Positions 22,301 to 35,100 of a stretch of DNA of 64,000 bases are shown here, one piece after another (the stretch's first letter is position 1; the number at the start of each line of letters is the position of its first letter). The DNA is from Odontesthes bonariensis (taxonomy: Eukaryota > Chordata > Actinopteri > Atheriniformes > Atherinopsidae). The notes beneath the pieces were generated by a model that saw nothing but the letters and a program-made list of their open reading frames with translations, was not told the DNA's origin and ran no database searches. The position numbers and the translations under genes were made by a program. The stretch spans positions 18,126,227 to 18,190,226 of the forward strand of contig NC_134515.1 in NCBI RefSeq assembly GCF_027942865.1, given 5' to 3'.

Positions 22301-23936
22301 ATGGACTTCAGCGCAGTGTTGCTGTCCTTCCTCCTGTTGTCTCTGAGCTGGTCCAGAGGAGCCGTCATCACAGGGGTGAGCAGGAAGTTTATGGCTCTGA
22401 TCCTTGCTGTTTAATTCTAGATTTAGGACGAATCAGCGTTTAGGCAAGAGTTTGAATTACCATTTACTCTCTCATTTTTTTTTTCTGTCAATTTATAAAA
22501 GACACTTTACATAGCCATTATTGTCCTTTTCTGTCATAGAAATCATTATTTTTCAGTAATGTGTTTTGAAATATTATGTTATTTCATTATAATTAATATA
22601 TAACTATATATATGTATACCTATACAGATATATGTCTTTGGGATGGAATTATTCTATCTTAATCTATTCATTAACTATATTTATTCAGTCACGAGTTTAT
22701 GCTTTGATTTAAAATAGCAATGGTTTTTAATCTGAAATATCCCAAGCCCCTGTAATATTGTGATTCTCAAAAAAACTGAAGACAGAAAATATTAGAATAT
22801 AAAGCAAAAGCCAATAACTGACTTATATGTAACTATTTCTATTCGACATTGTATAATCGAATAGGATCTATATATTCTCTCTATTAGATGCATATATATA
22901 TCTATATCTATATATATCTATATCTATATCTATATCTATATATCTATATATAAATATATTAGCTCAGGATGATGACAATGTTGAATTTGATTACGTGTGA
23001 CTGGCGACAGTCCACATCCTCCTCCACTTCTGTCTACTGGAAAATCCAGAGGCAATTATCTCAGTCCTTTAATTGGTATTCATTTGTAAGTGAATTAAGA
23101 AGATGACAGGCAGTTGATAAAATGGCTGACATTATGTATTATCACGAGAATGCCCCTGTTGCAGTCAGTAAAACTGAAATGAATTCCATCATCAGAGTCT
23201 ATATTTATAAATATGTTGTCTGGTATCAAAAGAACTTTGGTTCTCTGTCTCCTCCTTTCTGTCTGCACTATCTAGCGTGGTGTGTCTCTTTTTGTCTTGC
23301 AGGCCTGTGAGCGAGATATGCAGTGTGGTTTCGGTCTCTGCTGTGCCGTCAGTTTGTGGCTGAGGGGTCTTAGGATGTGCATTCCAAGAGGTGTGGATGG
23401 GGATGAATGCCACCCCTTCAGCCACAAGGTGGGCTGAAATATTATTACAGCACTCTTTCAGTATCACAGCCTTTCGGCAACATACGCGCACTCAGAGAGG
23501 CAAGCACACATGGCCAAACTCACCTTTGCTTTCAGAAATTCAGATGGTATCAAGGGCTGACAGGTTGGCTGAAACTTTAGAAAAGAAAAGCTGCCGATAA
23601 CTGCAGAGGCTATTGATTTTCTCCACAGCGAATGAGCCGATTAGAGTCATATATCTCTTTGATTTTCTGGACAAGTCAACAGTTAGTTCTGCTACCACCA
23701 CATCCATCTCTGCAATTCAGAAAATAGAAGCTTTTAAAGACCCACAGCATCGCCTGTCAGATGATGAAGGATTTAAAATGTCAGATTAACCCCCCTCTTT
23801 TCCTTCACACTTTCAGGTGCCGTACGCAGGGAAAAGGCTACATCACACTTGCCCCTGCCTCCCCCACTTGGTGTGCACCAGGTATGCCGATAGCAAGTAT
23901 AGATGTACTGACGACTTCAAAAACATGGACTTTTAA
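22301..23936 (+). CDS. prok1: Prokineticin 1 precursor
   Basis: Three coding exons, 22301-22375, 23303-23428 and 23817-23936, join in phase to 106 residues (human PROK1 is about 105). Residues 1-20 are a hydrophobic signal peptide. The mature protein starts AVITG|ACERD, the N-terminal hexapeptide AVITGA that is needed to activate prokineticin receptors; intron 1 falls inside it. Ten cysteines follow in the spacing of the five-disulfide AVIT fold ([27 protein letters not shown]). The C-terminus (DDFKNMDF) resembles PROK1 rather than PROK2. It is a secreted ligand of two G-protein-coupled receptors. All introns are GT-AG. The start ATG has G at +4 and directly precedes the signal peptide. Intron 1 contains a long TATATC microsatellite. 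Confidence 0.95.
22891..22960. repeat. (TATATC)n microsatellite in prok1 intron 1
   Basis: Imperfect TATATC/TATATATC units run for about 70 bases. Confidence 0.9.
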
Positions 23937-24254
23937 CAGATGGCCACTCACTGAAATAAAGACGGGCTGCAGCAGAAAACAGCAGATCTGTGTGAAGACT
24001 TGAAAAGGCACAATCATCTTCAGTGACTGTATTCTTCATTTGAGTAGTCTATGCACTATAATCCATAGTTGGGATTCTTCTGACGCACACGACAAGAACA
24101 TGCCAGAAGCTAAGACAGGGGCATTTACAAACCAGAAACACAGTAGATGGGAGGGTTTTCTGTTTAGATGTTTGTGCACCATTAGAGCATCCGCTGCTTC
24201 TTTCACGCTCACTTCATGTTCATTTATCAAGAGACATGTACATATATTATTGTC

Positions 24255-24260
24255 AATAAA
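24255..24260 (+). promoter_or_regulatory. prok1: Candidate prok1 polyadenylation signal
   Basis: AATAAA, about 320 bases after the stop codon. Confidence 0.6.
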
Positions 24261-24299
24261 AGTATAATAACATTATCATGTCATATCCTCCATGTCTAA

Positions 24300-25780
24300 T
24301 GATTGTTGTGTGATGAAACATGATTTGTGTGACAGTACGTAGGTGTTGAGTGGCTTATATAACAGTGTGATTATGATAAAGATCATGAACTCAGCGGTGT
24401 GAGGAAAAAATTATTCTTTTGAAAATGTACAGATATCAATACATTGTTAACATATTAGCAATTTAGCTATTGCTGAAGATGCAGTCAGAGTTAAAATCAG
24501 AGGTCTTATGAGAAGCAGTGTTTCTTCACGTGTTCTTTTACTGTATCGGCCTAAAACATTCTTTGCCTTTGTCTTATAGAAGGAAATATGAAGGACTATA
24601 AATCACATGTTCTGATATGAGTTACTCTATTCACATAAAAAGTGATCGCGTTATAAAACATTTTTAAGTTTAAACCTCACATAGCCTAAAAACTACAGAA
24701 TGTGGTGATTTTAAATGTAAAGATGTTCATCACCGGAAACATTACAAGCTACAACATTCATTATAATGTGTTTTTGTTTTTGTTCAGTACAAAATGTGTT
24801 TAAATATACTCAAGTACTCATACGCAGTTTTAAAGTACTCGTACCTACTTCTTAGTAGAACTTCTTTTTCTTCTGTTTCTACTCTGCCACATCCTAGAAG
24901 AAATTTGTACTTGAGCTATTTAACAACTGAATTTAGTTGTTATTTTTAGATTTAGAGAATATGCACAAAATCTCTGCAGTGCAGAAAGAAGCTCTACCAT
25001 GATAAAAAAAAACTTCTTTCATGTTACAGTATGATGAATGATGATAATCGAATGAAATGAAAGGGATAACAGAGAGTTTGAGTACAGGAATTTGACTCCC
25101 ACGGGTGTTTGTTAACACTGAAGTTAACACAATCTGCAGTAAAATCAGAAAATTTTACTGCAGAATATCTACATTTCTTTTTGCATTTTGATCAAATTTG
25201 CTTGAGAACAAGGGCAGTACTTCGTGTGGAGGGGACACAGAGCTCGGGTGAAAAAACTTCTTCAAAACCATCTTGATTCTATGATATTTTAGGAACTCTG
25301 ACAAGACAATAGACGGGAAAAGAGTGCCAAGAGGAGCGAAGGGCTGGTCCCGGCGTACAACAGAGTCGACAATATGAAAACTCTTAACATAAAATGCACA
25401 GTAACATCACCTGAACTAGTAACACTGATCGATAAACATCATGTCAGTGACACAATGACAATATTACGGTCACTTTAGAAAGCAGCATAGCATGTTCGTC
25501 AGACTACTGACTATTGTCAATTTTGTAAACATTTTTAGTTTAGCAAGAGAAAATGATCAAACTTTCCTTTAAACTGTGCGGGCAACTATATATCAATATT
25601 GTCATTTTTACTCCAGTGCTTTTATAGTTGGTAAATGCCCCCACCATAATATTTGTTAACTTTCCGATCAAGCCCATGAACTATGATGATAATGTGAGCC
25701 CATACCAGAGAGAATATCAAACATTTTAGGCATTTAATTGTTTGCTTGATGTAGTCACTGTGAGAAACAGTTAATGTACA
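24300..25780. other. Unassigned intergenic sequence
   Basis: No gene was found. In particular I looked for the missing 5' exons of the pepsinogen relic (propeptide, first active-site DTGS) and did not see them. Confidence 0.45.
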
Positions 25781-26165
25781 ACCCCAAATGAAAATGTTGG
25801 GACATTGTGTACAATGTAAATAAAAACTCAATGCAAAGATTTGCAAGTCTCGGACATGTTACTCACAGAAGAAATGAGAGAACATGTCAAATGTTTAAAC
25901 AAAAAAAACTGCATCCACAAATTGTGATGCAATTTTAAGTGAATATTCCTCAATGTAAAATTGACACTACATCAACACTACATCATACTTTATCATCAAA
26001 ATCATCTGAGAACTCGCAGACAACTCTGCGTGCCACGGACACAACGTAAAATAAATATTGTAATGTCCACGATCTTCAGGCCCTCAGGGGGCACTGAAAC
26101 AAAAAACAGGTGGAAATCATTCCATGGGCTCAGGAAGACTGTTAGAAATCACTGTCTGTGAACAC
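25781..26165 (+). mobile_element. Tc1-like DNA transposon remnant
   Basis: It starts with ACAACCCCAAATG and ATGTTGGGACATTGTGTACA, a common teleost transposon end. At 26070-26165 it contains 'CAGGCCCTCAGGGGGCACTG' and 'CATGGGCTCAGGAAGACTGT', the same transposase region as the fragment at 721-925. It is internally deleted and has no intact frame. Treating both parts as one element is inference. Confidence 0.5.
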
Positions 26166-26580
26166 AGTTTTACCAAAAATAGTGAGTGAGCCAGTAATAA
26201 TTAGCAAGCAATACTATAGTATTGCACAGACAGTAGCCATTCTGCAGCTTTAATACTACACGTAGCATAACAACCAATATACACCACAGCTTGAATGAGT
26301 ACAGGTTTCTTGACTTTGTCATAAAATACAGATTCAAAAGGCAGAGTGCATCTGCAGAGAACCCACAAGATAGAGAACCCACAATAGTCCTCCACCTTAA
26401 ATTTAGGCAACCAGCCCCAGTTCATCCAGTACAGCACTGTCAGCATGACTGTATATCTGGCCAGTGACACTTTGAGGTAACCACAACCTCTGGAACAAAG
26501 TGCAAAGTCAGTTTAGACTTTAAACAGGCGTGTCCCTGTGGTCTGTTGAACTGTGACTGACAGTTGTCCTGTGCATCCAG

Positions 26581-27769
26581 GCGGGCTGTATCTCAACCAG
26601 GTGTTTGGAATTAACCACACAGAGGCACCCTTCATGGCTTACATGCAGGCTGACGGCATCCTTGGATTGCCCTTCCAGTTCATTGCCTCTGACAGTGGCA
26701 ACACGATCAAGTGGGGATGGGTGTCATAGCCCATGTGCTCTATTTACCTGAGTAAGTACTGAAATTAGATGGAAACTAGCTGCTTGGAAGTCTGCGAGTC
26801 ATATTAGTATAGATAATTTTTGATTTGTTTGTTTCGTGTTTTGCTTTTTTTGTTTTTGCAGTGTGACATTTGTTGTCTTGTTTTCTCTTAGCAACAAGTG
26901 AACAGGGCGGGTAGGTGGTCTTTGGTGGCATTGATAGCAGCCACTACACTGGACAAATCATGTGGATGCCTCTGTCTTTCAATACTTATCGGAAGGTCAA
27001 ATGGACAGGTGCAAAGAAATGCATCCAAAACCAGTGACTTTGAGCAAAACTGTTGGAATTAAGATTCCACATAAATCAAGCAAAACCTGGTCTGACTGTA
27101 ATGCTGAACCTGCTGCTCCTCCTCATATTGTTAGACTAATAGGCAGACTGTGGGCTGCTCTGTAGGCTGCCGTCATTGACACCGGTACCTCCCTGACTGT
27201 TGGCCCAACCAGTGACATTAACAACATAAATACCTGGGTTGGAGGCTCAGCCGACCTTCGTGGAGATTTGAGTCATCCCATCGTACCATGCTATTTGGCA
27301 TAGATTTCCCCTCTTTTCTCACCTTAAAGTAAACAAATATCGAACGCCCTGACGTCAAAACTCTAATAAAAATAATTAAGTAGGACTTGGCTTGTTGCTT
27401 CAGCTTTAAACCATTGATATACCAATAAACACATTTTCTGCTTCATTGCGGTCTTCCACTTTGCTCCTCTCTGAGGCTGCAGTGAACTGTCAGAACTTTC
27501 AGAACATGACTAATGTCACCTTCACTCTGAATGGAAACACCTTTACTGACTCTGCATCGTCCTACATCTCTCAGGTTAGTTAGCTCCCTGCTTCCGCTCA
27601 ACCGGTAAAATACACATAATGAACATTTGTGGAAAAATCCTGCTTTCTCATGCCTTCTCAGAGAGCTTCCATGATTCTAACACAAGCCCTGGATCCTAGG
27701 AGATGTCTGTATCAGGGAGTATTCTTTAATAATCATCCTAAATATGCTGGCCTGGCCATATCTTTGTAA
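26581..27769 (+). pseudogene. pga: Pepsinogen A pseudogene (aspartic protease), last five exons only
   Basis: Five exon remnants correspond to the last exons of a fish pepsinogen A. 26581-26751 (TEAPFMAYMQADGILGLPFQ) has an in-frame TAG at 26727-26729 and some lost codons. 26892-27008 (VVFGGIDSSHYTGQI) has an in-frame TAG at 26912-26914. 27166 to about 27267 (AAVIDTGTSLTVGPTSDINN, which keeps the second catalytic DTGT) has a donor that reads TTGAGT instead of GT. 27483-27574 reads NVTFTLNGNTFTDSASSYIS. 27662-27769 reads WILGDVCIREY, then shifts frame before the expected end GLAISL-stop. No propeptide or first DTG exon was found. Pepsinogen is the stomach's acid protease precursor. The exon order and most splice acceptors survive, so this is a decayed gene rather than a processed copy. 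Confidence 0.88.
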
Positions 27770-28911
27770 TCAAATAAGTGTATATTTTTGGGAGAGATTG
27801 CATAAAATACAGAACAAGCTACTGCTGCCTTTGCCATTTAACCTATTACGGCAGTGTGTGTAAATTTAGCTATCAACCCACCAACCCATCAACCCATCAT
27901 GACAAAAAAGTAACCTTTATGTTGTGCTGAAATGTCACAGAAATAAGAATCAGTCAAGTCTGCTCCTTCAATTGCTGGTAAGAGAAAGTTGACTTTCAAT
28001 GGATATAAAAAGAAACATCACCAGCCTTTTTGTCCTGAATAAGATAGGCCGAGAGCAGGATATCGAACGGTTCTCAGATCAGTAGAGTCAGGTTGCCACT
28101 AACGTTGTAATGTGAAAGACCAAGATAAGACCAAACACTGATATCAAGATAACCCGATGACTCGATCTGGCAAGTCTGCTGCTATTTCAATGAAACAAGT
28201 GCTTAAAAGTCTCAAAGCCAGAGAAAAACCCAAATTCATTACCCCAGCTTCAACATGGCAGAGTTTATTTATTTATTATTTTTAGAATGATATTTTTCTT
28301 GCAAACTACACATAATAAACAGTTTTTGTAATATTTCAGTTTTCAAACATTGTTAAGAAATCAAGTCAGATGTGAGGGTTTCTACATTTCCCTCAAACCA
28401 ACTAACTGTGCCATTGTGTTGCATCCCCTCTGCCTAATAAACACCTTTGAAGCTCCTAAAAGAAAAGTGTCATTTGAGGACCCCTCACAAACATAGAGGC
28501 ATGAGAAAAAAAGTTGACCATATTTTACAATCTACCAGCTCAAGTCAGAGTTGGATTGCAAGCGTGGAGTACTCCACTATCCCAGCACACTCCATGTCAG
28601 GGACACCTGCTCGTGTTTTGTGCACCCTCAGGTTTGCATATACCTCCTCAGGTTCCTGGTGAGCTCTGAAATCCACTGTTGTGTAGACTATGCTATTTGT
28701 TTCCTACAGGAGACAAAGATCATTTACCAGACAGTATTGCAGAGGAAGTCTGGAGAACAACCATGCCCTGACAATGAGTCACGGAGACTACATGACCCCT
28801 GTTTTTGCACCTACCGGAGCTTCGTGTTTCAGTGACTCACACAGAGTTTCGCCATAAATGTCTATAAAACAAGAAATGAAAAACAACACAACATTACACT
28901 GGTTGTCTCTT
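27770..28911. other. Unassigned intergenic sequence
   Basis: No supported gene. A plus-strand frame at 28551-28835 has an acceptor-like site before its last part, but I recognise no family. Confidence 0.4.
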
Positions 28912-29939
28912 CTATAAAAAAGAAAAATGTGTTATTGTCAGAAACACTGGCAGAGAGTCAGAGCCTTGGGATAATCAGTTTCAGAAAACCGCTTACCCGA
29001 CTGTTTACATTTTGTTTTGACTCTGACGCAAACGGCGCCGATCACTGCAGAGACAAAAATCATCACTGTAATGGACACAATGACAGCCAGAGGCATAGCA
29101 AAACTCCAGGGAGCTCTACAAAAGAGATGGGACAGAACATTCTGATTAGCTTTTTCACTTCCTTCTTCCAGAGATCATTACTTGAACAGTGAGCAACACA
29201 AATAATTACCAGAGGAATGATTACCTGCTTTTGTCTGTGTGATTCTGCGACAGAGTAGGTTCAGTGGGTTCTGGGAGCGCTGTGGAGCTGTTGGGGGTTT
29301 GGATTGTTACTGTCAAAGGAGGGTCAAACTGTCTGTGGTGATCTGGAACTTCTGCAAATTGTAAGATCATCAATTCACTCCACTTGAACTGAAAGGCATT
29401 TTTTACGTACTAACAAAAAACTACACTTCAATACCACAAGAAACCAGTTGTCATATGGAACATCATGGTGAAGTTGTAATAATTCATATAGAAATACTTA
29501 CCAAAAACCTCAAAATAGTAGTCACTGTAGATTTGGGTTTGGGCTCCCAAAACACCACATCTGTAGTAGCCTGCATCGACCAATTGCACATTTGATATTT
29601 CAAACTCAATCCACCCATCTTTCTCAGTTTTATTCACTCTTCCTCTGAGGAAATCACACGTGTATCCTGCGCTGTCCAGCAGCTTGTAACACCCACCAGG
29701 ATACAGTTTGCAGCAAGACTTGTTGTAATTGTTGTAAAACGGAGGAAAAGAGAGTCTAAGCAAAATGTGTTGCTGAAGCTCCTCGATCCTCTGCTGCCCT
29801 TTTAAATGAGGGATATCTGGAAGACAAACATTACTTTCTATGTATTTGCAAGCAGCTGAGAACAGAGAATTGCAAACTTTTTTTCAGCCTTACCTAGTAA
29901 AAGAATAAGGACAAAGGGAAATCTCATCTTCAGAGTCAT
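28912..29939 (-). CDS. Single-Ig-domain type I membrane receptor, CD300/pIgR-like
   Basis: The proposed minus exons are 29939-29894 (signal peptide, MTLKMRFPFVLILLL), 29816-29502 (V-type Ig domain), 29351-29225 (Ser/Thr/Pro-rich stalk with three possible N-glycosylation sites), 29115-28997 (transmembrane helix, AMPLAVIVSITVMIFVSAVI, then basic VRVKTKCK) and 28946-28912 (short tail, stop). They join in phase to about 213 residues with GT-AG introns. The Ig domain has SCCKLYPGGCYKLL, DGWIEFEISNVQL and DAGYYRCGVLG. The extra nearby cysteines and DAGYYRCG pattern recall CD300, pIgR-like and TREM families, all of which vary rapidly in fish. No ITIM is visible; the last exon is the least certain. 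Its role is unknown, probably a leukocyte or epithelial surface receptor. Confidence 0.7.
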
Positions 29940-32183
29940 CTTCACCGACTCTCAGCACTTGTTGACAGTTTCCACTCTCGAGGACTCTGAGGGGTTGAGG
30001 TGACTCCTTAAAGGAAAGAAGAGGAAGTCGTTTGTTCATCAGCAAGAGGACAAATAAAGACATGTTCCTCACATGACTGGTGGTCCTTTGAGAAATGTTG
30101 AAACCCATTTCTGATCCTATTTATTTCTGGCCTCTTTGAAAGCATGTGTTGAAGAAGAGCCACTATGCAATCACATTTCCAGAAATTGTAATGCTGCCAG
30201 TAGCATGAATAGAGACAAGTCAATGTATCAAATGCTGAAACTGAGATATTTTACAGAATAAATTGGGACTTGGACTTATTCATTACTTGGTTTCATTCAC
30301 TTGTTCATTTAAAACACTCTTCAAACTGAGGACACAAGTTGTAGCAATGAAGTTAGAACTTTTTCCGTCCTCTTTGATATAGGATCTCAACTGCTTAACT
30401 GTTTGTTGCCTCCTTTTTCATACTGTTGATTTAATTCTGCTCTAAGGGTTTCCAGTGGGTCACAGCTCTGGACTGCAGGCAGGTCCGTTTCACAGCCAGA
30501 CTCTTTTATTGCAGAACTGTGCTGCTGAAATACACGCAGAATGTGGTTTGGCATTGTGTTGCCTCGATAATAAAAAAAAAACAGCATGTCGCTCCAAAAT
30601 CTGTATATACTGTACTGTCGAGCATTAATGGTACATTTTCAGATGTGCAACTTATGCATATGATGGGCAGTAATGGAACCCCAAACCATCACAGATGGTG
30701 GCGTTTTAGCTGCTGAGCTGTGTGCCCATTAAAAAGCCTATTGGTACCTTATCACTTTATCTCAGTGGGCAATGCATCCATGTTTTAGAAATTGATCCGT
30801 TTTGCCTCAGTCCTTAAATGAGCTTGAACCCAAAGAAGGTGGAAGTGATTCTGGTTCTTGTTTAAAAATGTCATTCTGTGCTTGGCAGATGTTTAACTTG
30901 CTTTTGTGGATGCAGCAATGAACAATGTTTACTGACGGTAAGTTTTAGAGCATGTCTGGAGCACACCGCAGTATTCTTTTTTTCATTTTAAATGCTGTGC
31001 CACCAGATATTTCATACTCTTTTAAAGTTGGGGTTTTTCTCCCTTGTGTATAAAGAATTTTCCTCTTGATGATCACTAATGGTATTATGCACCGTAAGTT
31101 AAAATCAACTCAACTGTTTTTATGTCTAATGATGTTACTGACTTACTTGTCATCACGAAAGATCTTAGTTATGAGACATTCCTCAACAGCATGCTGTTGC
31201 TCCTTTACCAGCTTTTTTCTTCTTCTTTCCAAACAGTGCAGCTTTATCAAATATATTTTTTTTCAAAAGAACAATGAAACTTCAATTCTAACCCTCAGCC
31301 TTTGTAGAATTTTCAGATGAAGACGGCGTTTTACTTTTATGCGGGTTATTGCATTACAGTTTGGAAACAGGGTTATGATATTACACAGCTTTACAATAAC
31401 AATTCAGGATTGAGCTTCAAATATGAGGATGTACTTGTGATGGATTTCATTACCTTTTACACGAGTTCCTGTCACTGCATCAGCCTCCGGTGGTATAGTT
31501 ACAGGGTTTCCATGAAACAGATTACAATGCAACTTCTCACATCTTCAAAATGACTCCACAGCTGAATTAACTACTTACGAAAACATAATAAGATACAGAG
31601 AAATAGTTTTGGGTAAACTGAAAGTTTGCGGTCGCTTTAAGGAATACATGCATGTATACACAAAGCGATTTATTTGGTGTAAGCTTTCGACTTATAATAC
31701 ACTTTGTACTCACAAAATCAAAACATTTCCTCCATAATACAACAGAAGACAAAATGCAAAATGTATGTACATCAATATTCAACAAACACGTTGTGTCATT
31801 CTAACAAGAAACATAACTTAGAACAAATCAAAAAATAAACACTCCTTTTTCATTTCATTCTGCTCAAAAACTAGCATGTCCAACATTTTCTAAAACACGG
31901 TATAAGCCATTGGATTTTCATTGATAACATTGTCTTGCAAGTCAAAGCAGTTGAGGCACATAAACACAGTTTCAATGATAACAGAACAGACAAACCTTGC
32001 TCAAATTAGCCTAAGTGCAATAATCTGAATTTATAAAAGCTGTTGATCTTGTATAATGCAGCTGCCACGAGCAGATGATGCTGCGGAGGAGATATGGCTT
32101 TAGTTCAGCCAGCTAAATGCATGAATGCATAAATAGGTTGAGGTCGCTGTTCTACAAGCTCATGGTGCTTTCTATTTGAACTC
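29940..32183. other. Intergenic sequence between the Ig receptor and znf335
   Basis: No gene was recognised. It must hold the Ig receptor promoter near 29.95-30.1 kb and the znf335 3' UTR below 32184. Several AATAAA-type words on minus could serve znf335; none is clearly preferred. Confidence 0.4.
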
Positions 32184-35100
32184 CTAGTCGTTGGTGAAAG
32201 CAATGACATCATAGTGGATGCCTTGCTGCTGTAGCTGCTCCAGCTGTTCAGGTGTAGCTTCAGCGTAGACCGTCTGTGTTTGCGCCATGGCTGCGTCTGC
32301 TACAGCTGGAAGGACAAAGATTAGATTCTCGGCTTGATTTGTTGTCTGGGTGCTGTCGTTACTACTCCTTTTCTGTATGGAGGTGTCATACAACTTAACA
32401 TCAAACTTCAACTGCATCATGGAAAAGACAGTCAAAGTACAAGACAGATAGACTGGTAAGTTTGAGCACATCAAATATAGATGATCTATGGTCATCGTGT
32501 CCAAAAGCTTCCAGAAATGTAATGCCTCATCAAAACAAAGGTTAGTTGTTTTTGTTTTGTTGCTTTTTAAATTTTTTTTTATGCCTTTATTGAGAGGACA
32601 GTCGGAGAGAGACAGGAAGCAGGGGGCAGAGAGAGGGGAAAGACACGCAGCACAGGGCCGCTCGGTGCGGGAGTCGAACCGGGGCCAGCTGCAGCGAGTA
32701 CTGTAGCCTCTGTACATGGGGCGGCTGCTTAACCAACTACGCCACCGACCACCCCACAAAGGTTAGTTTTAAAGTAAACTGGTAAGCCCTAATCACAAGG
32801 ATTGCATTTAATAGAATAGCTGATATGTGTGACAAATATATCACATAAATCAAAAGAAAAATAGAGTAAAAAATTTTCATAGAGCTAACCTGTGACAGCG
32901 GAGTGGGCAGCAGCCTCCAGGTCTTCAGGATTCATGATCTGCTGCTCGGAGCTTACAGGTAGGTACTGGATCTGACCGTCATGACTTACAGCAATCTACA
33001 CACAGTGAAAAACAAATAAAATGAAAAACAGTGATCTTTTGACTCTAACGTCGTGTACCTCGCTCTAACAAAGTTAGTCTCACTGCACTGTGTTTAAGAT
33101 CAATAAGGTGCCTCACCTGTTGATCGTGCTCATACTGGATGATCTGTCCATCTGGCATCTGCAGGACAGTTGGAAAAAACGTTTCATCCTAAAACACTGA
33201 ATATTTCTATCAGTAATGGGGAGTTATTATGAAAAAAAAAATAGACTTACCTGTATGTGGTTACCATCAGCTACAACCACATACTCCTGAGGAAGCATGT
33301 GTGTAACTCCATCCTGTGAGATGATGTACTGGACCTGAAACAGAAAATGTCCCGGATAAGGTGAGCGAAAAGGTAACAAAATGATAATGTCGTTTGGTTT
33401 CTAGTATATCACCAAATACCCTACAAGAGGCATCTGGAGGGATAAGAAAAAGAAAAAAAAGCTTTAAAGTTTTAGTTTTCATGTTGTTTACATGAAATTT
33501 AAGTTTTACAAGACATACGACGGGCAAAATCAGCCATAATGCTTTGACTGTGGATTTCTGCTTTGAATTTGCAGAACAATGCTCATAGTCTCACTCAGGT
33601 TGGGTTCCGACAACTCGTATGTTCTGCATAGAAAGCTGGAAGAACTATTCATTGGGTGTGGCATAACGGCTTATCTGTATGTGCTGTGAGGAACCAAGAA
33701 AAAATAAGTGAGCGCAAACTGCAAAATGTTAGCACAAGCTAGGTGAAGAAGACAGCTGGTGGGTTTTGCACTTCTTGTAAAGTTGGTACACATGTCGTTG
33801 TTTATGGCTATGACAGCATGATGTGAGCAGATGTTGAACTACAGCAGAACTGGAATTAGTTTATTTAGAGATTTTGTGGTAACCCCTCAAAAATACCAGA
33901 AAGGACATGGGTCTGCAGTCTTCCTCTTTTGTGCTGCTGCTTCAGAAATCTGATCAGAAAACAGGTGGATTTTCCCACTAAGCAAATGATAAAGTCTGAT
34001 GCTGTCACGATTCAGCCTGGAGACAATAGTGCAAGAGTGCACGTTGATCACATGATGATTTTTCTTTGACGCATTTTCTCTCCGTCCCACTCTCGTTAGT
34101 CGTTTCTGTACTCGCACAGAGCCACTGGCTCTCTCAGCTGCGAGCGAGGAGCAATGCACATCTAATATTACTGAAAGCTACAAAAAGTGAAGACATTACC
34201 ATTCGGAAGCATGCACGCAACCATCTATGATTTATTTTCCTCCTCTTGAGAGTTGCCCTCTCTTTCAAACACATACGGCAAAATTAAAACTGACCATATG
34301 CTTAGCATAACAGAGACATAAATGTAAGTACGTTGAAACAGACCTACTTTTAGTATTAATATTTTTGCTGTCATGTTTGTTTCATTTGCTGTGGTCTAAC
34401 AGACTACGGCAGTTCAATTAAACAATCACATGGCTCTTACCTCGGTCACCTCGTTATCTCCAGTCATTAGGTGCTGAACAGTCTGCCCATCTATGGTGGT
34501 TATCTGCTGGATGTACGTACCTTCCTCCTGATTGATAAAAATATGAATGCATGTATGTGTTCAGAAGATGCAAAGTGATTACATACCAAGTGAAAAAAAG
34601 AATCTATCTGAGAGAATACATTTACACTAAGTTGCATATAAACTGAGTGCTGTTACCTGGTCTGATAACGTCTGCTCTTGAGCTACAATAATGTGATCCT
34701 GTCCCAGGGCCTGCAGCCTCTCTGGCGTGATCACTGTCTGATGTGCCTGCAAGGCTGTTGCACACCAACAAACAAATATCATTCAATATCTTTCAGCTCC
34801 AACTTAGATGAAGTTTCATGGGTTGTGTAGCGTTGTGGTTCTTACACTGAAGCGTAGCCAAAGCCTCTTCATCACTGTTGACAATGATGGTTTGTTGAGA
34901 TGCGCCGGTGCGGCTTTTGCGAGCGGGATGATCCTGGTTGTGAAGACGCTCCATGTGGAACTTCAGATGGCCGTTTCTGTTAAATCTGAGGTTACATACA
35001 CCGACACATTAACAGCTGCTGAGCACCTGTTATGTCTAAATGTGGAGATATGTTGTGATGCTCCAACCTCTGTCCACAAAGTTTGCAAGCAAAAGGTTTC

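Noticed and set aside
32306-32759. Long minus frame that would extend the last znf335 exon upstream to 32759
   Set aside because: The extension runs through the intron and a tRNA-derived SINE with its own target duplications. A proper acceptor at 32306-32308 keeps the phase with the preceding exon.
34747-34754. Acceptor at 34747 for the znf335 exon starting at A-H-Q-T
   Set aside because: It breaks the reading phase by one base. The acceptor eight bases upstream (exon boundary 34754) restores phase and adds residues that resemble the human sequence.
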